Shown here: positions 7,986-15,123 of the stretch, one piece after another | Numbering within the stretch: position 1 is the stretch's first letter | How the letters are laid out: every line of letters begins with the position of its first letter | Assembly: GCA_028718045.1 (NCBI GenBank) | Contig: JAQUMQ010000001.1 | Span: forward strand, 1 to 25,904 | Direction of reading: 5' to 3' | DNA: 25,904 bases | Source: Actinomycetota bacterium | GTDB taxonomy: Bacteria > Actinomycetota > Humimicrobiia > Humimicrobiales > Humimicrobiaceae | Position numbers and translations under genes: made by a program | Notes under the pieces: model-generated | The model's input: the letters and a program-made list of their open reading frames with translations, nothing else | Database searches by the model: none | Told to the model about the DNA's origin: nothing

Positions 7986-9044
7986 ATGATATCAAAAAAA
8001 ATAACGACAGGTGAGACGATGCCAAAAGAAGTGGCACAAAAAGAAATGACGCCAAAAGAAATAATATTAAATATCCTCAACAAGAAAAAAGTTCCCAGAT
8101 GCGGTGTGGCAAATCCCGTATCTTCGATAACCGTCGAGCAGATGAAAATAATGAATTCCTTTTTTCCCGAAGCTCATTATGATGCCGGGAAAATGTATGA
8201 ACTTTCAAGAGCCAATTATGAAATACTTGGCTTTGATGCGATAATGCCTGTTTTCAGCGTCGTAATCGAATCTCATGCTCTCGGCTGCACAATAGATTGG
8301 GGCAGGCCCGATATGATGCCTCAAATTTTAGGAAAGCTATGGAAGAATTATGATGATATCAAAATCAATAAAGATTTTTTATCAAACAATGCCGCTAAAG
8401 CTGTCCTTGAATGCATATCTTTGCTTAAAAACAATTATCCGGATGTTGCCATAATAGGAAAGGTTTTTGGACCATGGACACTTGGTTATGATCTTTTCGG
8501 CGTAGAGGATTTTCTTATAAAAACCATAACAAATCCAAATGAAGTGAAAAGCATTTTAAATAAGCTTAGCAAGGTAACTGTCAGGTTTGCCAATGCTCAA
8601 ATCGAAGCAGGAGCAGATGTAATTACCGTTGCCGACCATGCAACAAAAGATCTATGCAGCCCTCTTGCATATAGGGATTTTTTGATTCCCATCCATTCAA
8701 TGCTGGTTAAAAAAATAAAAGCTCCGATCATTCTTCATATATGTGGCGATATCGTAGACCGGATAGAATATATATGCCAGACAAATGTTTCTTCATTTCA
8801 TTTTGAATCAAAAGTCGATGCATGCCAGGCGGTTAAGATAAGCAACGGCAGGATCAAACTTATAGGCAATATCAATAACTCGTCGACTCTTCTTTTTAAA
8901 ACCCCCAAAGATGTTAAAAAAGAAGTGGAATATGCAATAAAATGCGGAGTTGACATTATTGGTCCCGAATGCGCGGTACCTTTAACCACACCTCTGGAAA
9001 ATTTAAAAGAAATCACATATGTCACAAAAAATCATAAACATTGA
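7986..9044 (+). CDS. MtaA/CmuA-family cobamide methyltransferase (UroD fold)
   Basis: A 352-residue cytosolic protein of the uroporphyrinogen-decarboxylase superfamily, of the MtaA/MtbA/CmuA methyltransferase branch. These use a zinc site to move methyl groups between a methyl-corrinoid and a thiol such as coenzyme M. The N-terminal MTPKEIILNILNKKKVPRCG and ADVITVADHATKDLCSP stretches fit this branch, and the zinc ligand pattern His-x-Cys...Cys is visible as His251, Cys253 and Cys329 (in GPECAVPLTTP). True UroD enzymes lack this pattern. The natural acceptor cannot be read from sequence. GGAG at 7974-7977 supports the ATG at 7986; in-frame ATGs at 8019 and 8046 are possible later starts. Its partner in the same direction is the mutarotase-like gene. 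A MttB-family enzyme at the right end of the window could supply methyl groups. Confidence 0.8.
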   Translation: MISKKITTGETMPKEVAQKEMTPKEIILNILNKKKVPRCGVANPVSSITVEQMKIMNSFFPEAHYDAGKMYELSRANYEILGFDAIMPVFSVVIESHALGCTIDWGRPDMMPQILGKLWKNYDDIKINKDFLSNNAAKAVLECISLLKNNYPDVAIIGKVFGPWTLGYDLFGVEDFLIKTITNPNEVKSILNKLSKVTVRFANAQIEAGADVITVADHATKDLCSPLAYRDFLIPIHSMLVKKIKAPIILHICGDIVDRIEYICQTNVSSFHFESKVDACQAVKISNGRIKLIGNINNSSTLLFKTPKDVKKEVEYAIKCGVDIIGPECAVPLTTPLENLKEITYVTKNHKH

Positions 9045-9135
9045 CCCGTAAAGCGCATTTTTAAGTTCTGTCGCAAGATATATTCCCCATTTTAAGCCAT
9101 GGTCGGTATTTTATCTCATATGTAGCTATTTTATT

Positions 9136-9167
9136 ATACTATTAATCAGTAAATAGTATTACTTTTT
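9136..9167 (+). terminator. AT-rich hairpin after the methyltransferase gene
   Basis: ATACTATT (9136-9143) and AATAGTAT (9152-9159) form a perfect 8-bp stem with an 8-nt loop, followed by TACTTTTT. The stem has one G-C pair, so it is a weak terminator; it could instead be an operator for parA, 97 bp downstream. Confidence 0.35.
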
Positions 9168-9198
9168 AAAAATCATAGATTTTATAAGTTTGATATTA

Positions 9199-9204
9199 TA
9201 TAAT
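9199..9204 (+). promoter_or_regulatory. -10-like TATAAT before parA
   Basis: A perfect TATAAT lies 52 nt before the parA start. The hexamer 17 bp upstream (TAGATT) is a poor -35, so the call is tentative. Confidence 0.3.
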
Positions 9205-9255
9205 CAAACAAAATTTTATGTGAATTATTGGAGAATTTACTTATTAAAATAGTCA

Positions 9256-10119
9256 GTGGAAAAATTAGTTTTTTTTAATACAAAAGGCGGAACCGGCAAA
9301 ACAACTTTTTGCTTTAACTATGGTTGTTATCTCGCAACTGTAAAAAAGAAAAAAGTTCTAATGATGGATTTTGATCCTCAGGCAAATCTGGCTTTTTCTT
9401 TTGGAAAAGTTCCGGCAAAGGGAACATCGTGCTGCCTCGATAACCTTATTTTAAACTACCTTAAGGGAGAAAAGAAAAATTTTGATGATTACCTGGTTTC
9501 TATTAAAGACGGCCTCTTTTTGCTGCCGTGTTCAAACAATATCTCCCTTATAGAGGAATACCTTACAAATCATATAATAAACAAAGAACAGACCAAAACG
9601 GATAGCGGCGAAACAATTAAAAATCCTGCCATAGAGAGAAATAATATTTTATTAAACATTTTAGCCGAATCAATCAAATCCGATGATTTCGACTACATTT
9701 TAATTGACAGCCAACCAAATTTTTCGCTACTTTCGACAACGGGTATTGTTTTTACCGGAAATATCATAGTGGTTATGAAAGCCGAACCTTACTCAATGAT
9801 TGATATTGAATATCTAAAAAAGATAATAAATAATCTTAACAAGAAATTTTCGGCGGATATAAAGATCACGGGAGTTATTATAAATGCTTATGAAGGAAGA
9901 AAAAAAGTTGCAGTTTCGACGGTAAAAGAAATAGAGGATAAATATAGCAATAAAATAAAGATATTTAATCAAAAAATCAAATATCTTTCTCAATACCAAA
10001 ATTCCATTGCTTTAAATAAAGAGGCTGTTTTTGATGTATATCCTAAATCGGAAGCTTCTAAAAACATATTAAGTCTTTTTAGCGAGATCGACAGTGAGAT
10101 AATTTTTAGCAGCCAGTGA
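9256..10119 (+). CDS. ParA/Soj-family ATPase (orphan)
   Basis: A 287-residue ATPase of the ParA/MinD family, which dimerises on ATP and moves cargo over DNA or membrane. The deviant Walker A KGGTGKTT has signature Lys10 and catalytic Lys15. Walker A' is MMDFDPQANL (Asp38, Asp40). Walker B is DYILIDSQPNFSLLS. No N-terminal DNA-binding domain is present, so it is the short Soj type. A stop codon directly upstream leaves GTG at 9256 as the only sensible start. The nearest ribosome binding site, GGAGA at 9230-9234, is about 21 nt away, unusually far. No parB or parS is seen. A bactofilin gene follows after 52 bp, so positioning of a bactofilin structure is a likely role. MinD is less likely, because no amphipathic C-terminal membrane helix is evident. 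Confidence 0.85.
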   Translation: MEKLVFFNTKGGTGKTTFCFNYGCYLATVKKKKVLMMDFDPQANLAFSFGKVPAKGTSCCLDNLILNYLKGEKKNFDDYLVSIKDGLFLLPCSNNISLIEEYLTNHIINKEQTKTDSGETIKNPAIERNNILLNILAESIKSDDFDYILIDSQPNFSLLSTTGIVFTGNIIVVMKAEPYSMIDIEYLKKIINNLNKKFSADIKITGVIINAYEGRKKVAVSTVKEIEDKYSNKIKIFNQKIKYLSQYQNSIALNKEAVFDVYPKSEASKNILSLFSEIDSEIIFSSQ

Positions 10120-10171
10120 TTTTTAATCGTTTGTTGTTTTTATATTATTAGTTTGTTTTTAAGGAGATGTC

Positions 10172-10567
10172 ATGACAAATTCCGATTTTTATTCTAACGG
10201 TGATTTGAAAGATAAACCGGCAGATCAGAAAAATGGCGCACAGAAAACTTTGCTTACTATCAAAGGCAGCAGCGCAAAGGTTGAAGGTAAGTTAAAAATT
10301 TCGAATTCGGTTGAAGTAGACTGCGAAGTCGTGGGTGAGCTTGATGTCGGCGGCGAATTGGTAATCCAAAGATCAGGCAACGTTACTGCCAATATCAAAA
10401 CGAATAATGTTGTCATAAAAGGTGAATATAAAGGAAATATGGAAGCTGCCGGCAATGTCCAAATTATGGAAACAGGCAAAACCAGCGGTAATATAAAAAC
10501 GGATTCGCTCATAATCGAAAAAGGCGGTATATTCTCAGGAAATGTAGAAAGAATAACGGAAAACTGA
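10172..10567 (+). CDS. Bactofilin
   Basis: A 131-residue bactofilin (DUF583), a cytoskeletal protein that polymerises without nucleotide into a right-handed beta-helix filament. After a polar tail of about 28 residues comes a core of short repeats with regularly spaced Gly and Ile/Val: VEGKLKISNSVEVDCEVVGE, then GNVTANIKTNNVVIKGEYKG and GKTSGNIKTDSLIIEKGGIF. The phrase 'A-x-V-E-G-x-L' at its start and 'G-x-V' turns near the end are typical. The start has AAGGAGAT just before the ATG. It probably shares a transcript with parA. Bactofilins scaffold cell-wall enzymes or chromosome-segregation factors in other bacteria; which applies here is unknown. Confidence 0.9.
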   Translation: MTNSDFYSNGDLKDKPADQKNGAQKTLLTIKGSSAKVEGKLKISNSVEVDCEVVGELDVGGELVIQRSGNVTANIKTNNVVIKGEYKGNMEAAGNVQIMETGKTSGNIKTDSLIIEKGGIFSGNVERITEN

Positions 10568-10717
10568 AACATATAAATTCAATATCTTGCTTGGTATCCA
10601 TTTTAAAACATTTTCAAAACCTGCATTATGGTTTAATATTACATTCGAATAAAATGCTTTCGATTTTTAAAAAATACTTGATAGCATGCAAACACGAGAA
10701 ACGGGACAATAAAAAAA

Positions 10718-10746
10718 TTGACAATAGGTATATTGCCGCATATATC
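10718..10746 (+). promoter_or_regulatory. Promoter before the unknown membrane-protein gene
   Basis: A perfect TTGACA (10718-10723), 17-bp spacer and TATATC (10741-10746). The predicted start is near 10753, so the leader before the ATG at 10768 would be only about 15 nt and has no ribosome binding site. Confidence 0.55.
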
Positions 10747-10767
10747 ATAAAAACTTTATATTAGATC

Positions 10768-11244
10768 ATGACAAAAATATGGCTGGAGTTTTTTCTAGGT
10801 AAAATAGGAAGATATTTAATCGATTTTTTTGCAAAATATTATATGTGGATAATTCCATTTGTTTTTGCTTACGGTATCTTCATGAGTCTTGCGTCATATA
10901 ATTTAAGAAGAATTGAAAAAAAGATAAATTACGAAATCATCAATCAGACAAAGCATCTTTTAAGGAGAAATCCAAAAGCTAATTTCACAAGCATAGTCGA
11001 AAATATAGTAATTAACTGGGAAGATATAACCAAGCTTTATTCATTCTTTCCATATGTTGCAAATGAATTTGATTTGTGGGTTACGCAAGCAAGTCCTGCT
11101 AAGGTGCGTACTCTCATAATGGGAGATAAGAACAGAATAAGGCTCGTGCTTGAACGCAAAAACATTTTTTTTGCGGAAGATAAAAGAAATGCGAGAAAAA
11201 ATTTATATCTCGATTATATAAACAAGATATTTAGACAAAGATAA
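10768..11244 (+). CDS. Unknown protein with one membrane segment
   Basis: I do not recognise this 158-residue protein. It starts with an amphipathic stretch (WLEFFLGKIGRYLIDFF, 5-21), then a probable membrane helix at about 24-45 (YMWIIPFVFAYGIFMSLASY). A very basic cytosolic-looking domain follows, with RRIEKKINYEI, an aromatic segment NWEDITKLYSFFPYVANEFD and an Arg/Lys-rich end. The positive-inside rule suggests the C-terminal part faces the cytosol. There is no Shine-Dalgarno sequence before the ATG, although a good promoter sits just upstream. It follows the parA-bactofilin pair in the same direction and could be a membrane partner of it; that is inference from position only. It ends 16 bp from the end of the convergent PTS gene. 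Confidence 0.6.
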   Translation: MTKIWLEFFLGKIGRYLIDFFAKYYMWIIPFVFAYGIFMSLASYNLRRIEKKINYEIINQTKHLLRRNPKANFTSIVENIVINWEDITKLYSFFPYVANEFDLWVTQASPAKVRTLIMGDKNRIRLVLERKNIFFAEDKRNARKNLYLDYINKIFRQR

Positions 11245-11260
11245 CATTTTAAAAATTGTT

Positions 11261-12562
11261 TTAAGAAAACAGTTTAAGAATCGGCTTCATTATCTGAGTC
11301 AAAATCCAATATATGATATTTGATCCCATATCCAGGCTTGAAGCTTTGTTATAACCTTCAATAATCTGAGCGGGTTCTTTTGCCAGAAAATTCGTTATAA
11401 AAGTAATCATATCTGTCGTAATCAGCAATACTACCGGTATTATTATCAATGCGGATATGAAACTTCTAAAGATGTCGCCACGGGACGGACATACCGCCCA
11501 AACAAGTATCAAAGGAATCGTTATAAGACCTGCACTCGGAAGTATCTTATTGCCCGGCAGGATAGATGCTATATATACTGTTAAAGGTATCATTATCGTA
11601 GTGAGTCCTATGACTGAGGCATTGCCGGCAACTACAATCGAATTGAGCCCAATATATATTTCTCTTTTCGTAATCTTGCTGTTTATAAATGTTCTAATGT
11701 CATCGATTATCGGTATCACGCCTTTGTAAAGAAGAGTAACCGAGCGTGGCATCAGGATCGTAATGACACACATGTATAAACCGGACAAAAAAGCATATCC
11801 CAGGTTTGGCCAGAAATTAAGGGTAAAATTCCTATATTTTGTTATCAAACCTATTATGAATCCAAGAATGAACCCAATGACCATGGGTTCTCCCGCAACA
11901 CCTAATTTATACTGTATTTCCTCGTAAAATATATTCAGTCTTTTTATGAAAGGAATTTTATTTAAAATAAAATTTACGAAATTCGAGACAGGAGCCCATA
12001 CTATTGTTTGGGGTTGCGGATTGGAAATTCCTTTGATTCCATAGTAACTCTCAAGATAAGGACTGTAAATATCTGCCAATACGAAAGAAATTGTTGCAAT
12101 AACGCATGAAAATAAAATTCCCAGCCACATTATTCCTGTTACTTCGTAAATAAAAATACCGGAAAACATAAAAAGCCATAAATTCCATATATCGATATTA
12201 ATTGTTCTGGTAAGTCTCAGCAATAGCATTAATATGTTAAGAGCTATCAATATGAATGCCAGCTGTAAAACAAAAGGATTGTATATGTCCATTTTTTGAG
12301 CAACGAGCCAGCCGATATCTATTGCTTGAAATTTTTTATTGGTAATCGCAAGGATGGTATTGATTACCGGGTTAAAAAAATTGATGTAAAAACCAAGAAG
12401 AAACGAAAAAGTAATCAATCCTAAATAGACATATACGGAATTTATCAGTAAAGTCAGCTTATTTCTTGTTGTTATAAGTCCTATCAAAAATAAAATTATC
12501 GGTATAAGGCCGGCAGGGCCAATTTCAGCAAAAATTTTTATTGTTTTATATAAAATTTCCAT
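11261..12562 (-). CDS. PTS galactitol-type EIIC permease (orphan)
   Basis: A 433-residue polytopic membrane protein with ten or more hydrophobic segments. It matches the GatC/EIIC-GAT family along its length: an N-terminal IGPAGLIPIILF, AIDIGW near residue 80, TRTINIDIWNLW near 120, LGVAGEPMVIGFILGFIIGL in the middle, and SILPGNKILPSAGL near 340. In a PTS the EIIC channel imports a sugar or polyol while EIIB phosphorylates it. No EIIA, EIIB, EI or HPr gene is near. The segment that reads roughly 'GIAIPHG' in E. coli GatC is GISNPQPQ here, so the His is gone. It may be a PTS-uncoupled transporter or may use subunits encoded elsewhere. The ribosome binding site is weak. It is convergent with the gene at 10768 and divergent from the E2 gene. 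Confidence 0.85.
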   Translation of the reverse strand: MEILYKTIKIFAEIGPAGLIPIILFLIGLITTRNKLTLLINSVYVYLGLITFSFLLGFYINFFNPVINTILAITNKKFQAIDIGWLVAQKMDIYNPFVLQLAFILIALNILMLLLRLTRTINIDIWNLWLFMFSGIFIYEVTGIMWLGILFSCVIATISFVLADIYSPYLESYYGIKGISNPQPQTIVWAPVSNFVNFILNKIPFIKRLNIFYEEIQYKLGVAGEPMVIGFILGFIIGLITKYRNFTLNFWPNLGYAFLSGLYMCVITILMPRSVTLLYKGVIPIIDDIRTFINSKITKREIYIGLNSIVVAGNASVIGLTTIMIPLTVYIASILPGNKILPSAGLITIPLILVWAVCPSRGDIFRSFISALIIIPVVLLITTDMITFITNFLAKEPAQIIEGYNKASSLDMGSNIIYWILTQIMKPILKLFS

Positions 12563-12676
12563 ATATACAGATATATCTCTGTGTTTTTTTTAAATCTTTC
12601 GATAAAAAGCCGAATAAAGTAAAAATGCTTTTTACAATATATCAAAAATAATAATATTATTTAACATAAGTGGTAA

Positions 12677-12706
12677 ATTTTATTATTGTCTAAAAATTAT
12701 TAACAA
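12677..12706 (-). promoter_or_regulatory. Candidate promoter for the PTS EIIC gene
   Basis: On the minus strand TTGTTA (12701-12706) and TAAAAT (12677-12682) are spaced by 18 bp, leaving a leader of about 110 nt before the ATG at 12562. The leader holds a GTAAAAA-TGC-TTTTTAC hairpin (12619-12635) and an AGATATATCT palindrome close to the start codon. Confidence 0.35.
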
Positions 12707-12731
12707 GGGTGAAGCTGTCGTTTATTTGTCG

Positions 12732-12784
12732 ATAACTTCGTATGTGATTCCGATACGAAGACTTATTCGAGATAATGAAGTTAT
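12732..12784. promoter_or_regulatory. Nested dyad symmetry in the divergent intergenic region
   Basis: CTTCGTAT (12736-12743) and ATACGAAG (12753-12760) form a perfect 8-bp inverted repeat with a 9-nt spacer. ATAACTTC (12732-12739) also forms a perfect inverted repeat with GAAGTTAT (12777-12784). The two pairings share CTTC, so in RNA they would exclude each other. The block lies between the EIIC gene (minus) and the E2 gene (plus), so operators for one or both are the simplest reading. ATAACTTCGTAT also equals 12 of 13 bases of a loxP arm, probably by chance. Confidence 0.45.
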
Positions 12785-12794
12785 GCGTATATTA

Positions 12795-12820
12795 ATTAAA
12801 TTGCATGGATGCAATTTAAT
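12795..12820. repeat. Perfect 26-bp palindrome (12+2+12)
   Basis: ATTAAATTGCAT, two G, then ATGCAATTTAAT: a perfect inverted repeat of 12-bp arms with a 2-bp centre. It ends 10 bp before the -35 box of the promoter at 12831, a good place for a dimeric regulator. No T-run follows, so a terminator is unlikely. Confidence 0.6.
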
Positions 12821-12830
12821 GCATTTAACT

Positions 12831-12859
12831 TTGACTTTTTGTTTTTGCAGTAATAAAAT
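12831..12859 (+). promoter_or_regulatory. Promoter of the E2 gene
   Basis: TTGACT (12831-12836), 17-bp spacer and TAAAAT (12854-12859), each five of six to consensus. The transcript would have a leader of about 150 nt before the ATG at 13018; I see no recognisable riboswitch in it. Confidence 0.6.
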
Positions 12860-13017
12860 ATATGGAATTTTTAATTATGATATTAAAATAATTACCGGTG
12901 AGTAAACAATAGTTTTATGATAAAATTTGATTTTGTATTCATTTTGTTATCAACTTTTTGATTTTTTATTCTGGTTTAAATTATTACATTATTCTTTATT
13001 TTCGAGAGGAGATCATA

Positions 13018-14406
13018 ATGTATGAAGTCTTAATGCCCAAGATGGGTGAAACGATGGAGAAAGGTACCATTGAAAAATGGAGGAAAAAAGAAGGAGACAA
13101 GATTGAAAAAGGAGATATACTATACGATCTTGCAACAGACAAGGTATCTCTTGAAGTAGAATCATTTAACTCGGGCTATTTGAGAAAGATATTAAGAAAT
13201 GAGGGGGAAGAAGTTCCGATAATGGAAGTGATTGCCTATATCGGCGAAAAAGATGAGCCCATACCTTTAGAAAATCAGGCTTCAAAATCAAAACCTGCGG
13301 AAGACCAACTTAAGGCAAAAGAAAAACCGGAACGTGAAAATAAGGATAAGGTTCAAGCCCAACCTTTTAAAGCTGAATCAGAAAGGATATCCATTTCTCC
13401 TGTGGCAAAAAATCTTGCCGAAGCTAACAAGATCGATATTTCAAAAGTTAAAGGAACAGGTCCGGAAGATAGAATAATCAGAAAAGACATAGAAGCTTTG
13501 ATCTTATCCAAAAAAGAAAAAAGTGAAAGGATTTTCATATCTCCTTTGGCAAGAAAGACAGCGACTGATCTTGGGATAGACTACAAAACGGAAAACATAA
13601 CCGGTTCGGGTCCCTCGGGAAGAATAGTGCATTCCGATATTTTGTCATTTTCAAAAGCCTCCGAAGCATTAAAAGAACAGAAAGCGCCTATCGTTGCGGA
13701 GGGTAAAGAAATTAAGATTTTATCTTCGGCACCGCTTAAAGGCGCACGAAAGGTTATCGCCAATAAAATGATTCAGTCAAAAAAAGAAATACCTCATATT
13801 ATCTGTAATTGTGTTTGCGATGTCAGCAGTCTCATATCGTTAAGAACCAGATTAAAAGATAAGCTTGAAAAAAATTATGGAATAAAAATTACTTATACCG
13901 ATTTTATAATTAAAATTACTTCGGTTGCATTGCACGAATTCAGATCGATAAATTCATCATTTCAAAATGACAATCATATTATTTATGAAGACATCAACAT
14001 AGGTATGGCTACCGCAGTAAATAATAGCCTCATTGTTCCTACGATTTATAATGCAGATACACTTGGTATTCTTGAAATTGCAAAAAAAAGAACCGAGCTT
14101 GTCCAAAAGGGGAGAGACGGAAAACTATCCCTTGATGAGGTAACGAACGCAACATTTACAATTTCCAACTTGGGAATGTATGGTGTAAGATCATTTACCG
14201 CAATAATCAATCCTCCTCAAGGCGCAATTATGATGGTTTCCGAAATGTATGAATCTCCTGTTGCCGTTGACGGGAAAGTCGAGATAAGAACGCTCATGGA
14301 AATAGGAGTTGCGGTAGATCATAGGATTATTGACGGAGCGCTTGCGGCGCAATTCCTGCGTAGAGTCAAGGAACTTGTGGAAAATCCCGAGATGTTGATA
14401 TTATAG
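13018..14406 (+). CDS. Dihydrolipoamide acyltransferase (E2) with two subunit-binding domains
   Basis: E2 core of a 2-oxoacid (or acetoin) dehydrogenase complex, 462 residues; it transfers an acyl group from lipoyl to CoA. Order of domains: lipoyl domain 1-78 with lipoyl-Lys42 in LATDKVSLEVES; a charged Lys/Glu linker; a first peripheral-subunit-binding domain at about 123-160 (SPVAKNLAEAN...GTGPEDRI); a second at about 171-209 (SPLARKTATDLGID...GSGPSGRI); and the catalytic domain 233-462 with DHRIIDG (His435, Asp439). Most bacterial E2 proteins have one such binding domain, so the tandem is odd. The ATG at 13018 follows GAGAGGAGA; an in-frame TTG at 12958 would add residues outside the lipoyl fold. 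E3 lies two genes downstream and no E1 is near, so the substrate is unknown. Confidence 0.93.
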   Translation: MYEVLMPKMGETMEKGTIEKWRKKEGDKIEKGDILYDLATDKVSLEVESFNSGYLRKILRNEGEEVPIMEVIAYIGEKDEPIPLENQASKSKPAEDQLKAKEKPERENKDKVQAQPFKAESERISISPVAKNLAEANKIDISKVKGTGPEDRIIRKDIEALILSKKEKSERIFISPLARKTATDLGIDYKTENITGSGPSGRIVHSDILSFSKASEALKEQKAPIVAEGKEIKILSSAPLKGARKVIANKMIQSKKEIPHIICNCVCDVSSLISLRTRLKDKLEKNYGIKITYTDFIIKITSVALHEFRSINSSFQNDNHIIYEDINIGMATAVNNSLIVPTIYNADTLGILEIAKKRTELVQKGRDGKLSLDEVTNATFTISNLGMYGVRSFTAIINPPQGAIMMVSEMYESPVAVDGKVEIRTLMEIGVAVDHRIIDGALAAQFLRRVKELVENPEMLIL

Positions 14407-14565
14407 CTTTTGCCAATTGTTTTTTTATTATTTTTTTGAATGGGAAATTTTTAAAAAATGAGGTTTTTATTTATACAATAATATTTGTTTTAATTAACGC
14501 TGCCTTTGGTATAATTGCTTTTGAAACGATATTGATTTAATATCTTTTGTTTAATGTTTTTTATT

Positions 14566-14592
14566 TTGACATATAAAAACAGTAAATATGAT
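14566..14592 (+). promoter_or_regulatory. Candidate promoter before the zinc-ribbon gene
   Basis: A perfect TTGACA (14566-14571) with TATGAT (14587-14592) after a short 15-bp spacer. Start of transcription would be near 14599, a leader of about 33 nt without a ribosome binding site. The rest of the gap from 14407 is AT-rich with no clear terminator. Confidence 0.4.
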
Positions 14593-14631
14593 TTCTATAT
14601 ATTATAACTGATAATATTTTTTTTATGTAAA

Positions 14632-14961
14632 ATGCTAAAAGATGAAGAAACAAAAATTGTTCTTTTTTGCATAAATTGCAATTCGGACACGGAGCATACC
14701 GTTAGTTATATAGGCGAATATTTAAAAAGTATACAGTGCAACAAATGCTTAAAAAAAATTGAAATAGACAGAAGGCATTTAAGAACAGTTTTTGCTGAAG
14801 ATTTTATAGATAGAATTCTTTCGAAACCTCATAGAATGTCCCGTGATTTTAAAGAAGCTATGGCTTATCTTGTTCCGTTTTTTCCAAAAAGGCTATTTAA
14901 GGAACCTAAAAAGGTAATAAAGGAAATAATTGAAGTGTTGAGGAAAAAAAACGGGGAATAA
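14632..14961 (+). CDS. Small zinc-ribbon protein of unknown function
   Basis: A 109-residue cytosolic protein. Two Cys pairs, FCINC (13-17) and CNKC (36-39), make a probable zinc ribbon in the first 45 residues. A helical, basic part follows with RRHLRTVFAEDFIDRILSKP, a proline-marked turn, and KKVIKEIIEVLRKK at the end. It resembles short 'bh protein'-type zinc ribbons found in clostridia and relatives, which have no known function. It has no Shine-Dalgarno sequence. It sits between the E2 and E3 genes in the same direction, so it could belong to that operon, perhaps as a regulator or assembly factor; nothing in the sequence proves this. Confidence 0.65.
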   Translation: MLKDEETKIVLFCINCNSDTEHTVSYIGEYLKSIQCNKCLKKIEIDRRHLRTVFAEDFIDRILSKPHRMSRDFKEAMAYLVPFFPKRLFKEPKKVIKEIIEVLRKKNGE

Positions 14962-15123
14962 ATCGACAATTATATATCAAGATTCTGGTTTGATAGTTTG
15001 TTCGATTATTTTTTTATTATTGTCAGCGTAAAGTTTTAATTATTTTTTTTTGCTCTTTTTGGATATTTTTATTTGGATGAGCACTTTTAATATTTTATTT
15101 TTTGTCTTTGGAGGGTAAATCTC

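Noticed and set aside
8798..9025. Reverse-strand frame inside the methyltransferase gene
   Set aside because: Shadow of the confident plus-strand gene, no start signals.
9256..10119. MinD or nitrogenase-reductase-like identity for the ParA gene
   Set aside because: No C-terminal amphipathic membrane helix and no Fe-S cysteines in the right places; the DPQAN motif is of the ParA/Soj kind.
11252..11274. Terminator between the convergent genes
   Set aside because: AAATTGTTTT/AAAACAGTTT can pair, but the stem is nearly all A-T with a G-U pair and there is no T-run after it.
12732..12760. A true loxP or Xer/dif recombination site
   Set aside because: Only one arm fits loxP, the second is interrupted, the spacer is off by one and no tyrosine recombinase is in view; it does not match dif.
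12958..13017. 20-residue N-terminal extension of the E2 protein
   Set aside because: Starts at a TTG without ribosome site; the ATG at 13018 follows a strong one and begins exactly at the lipoyl domain.
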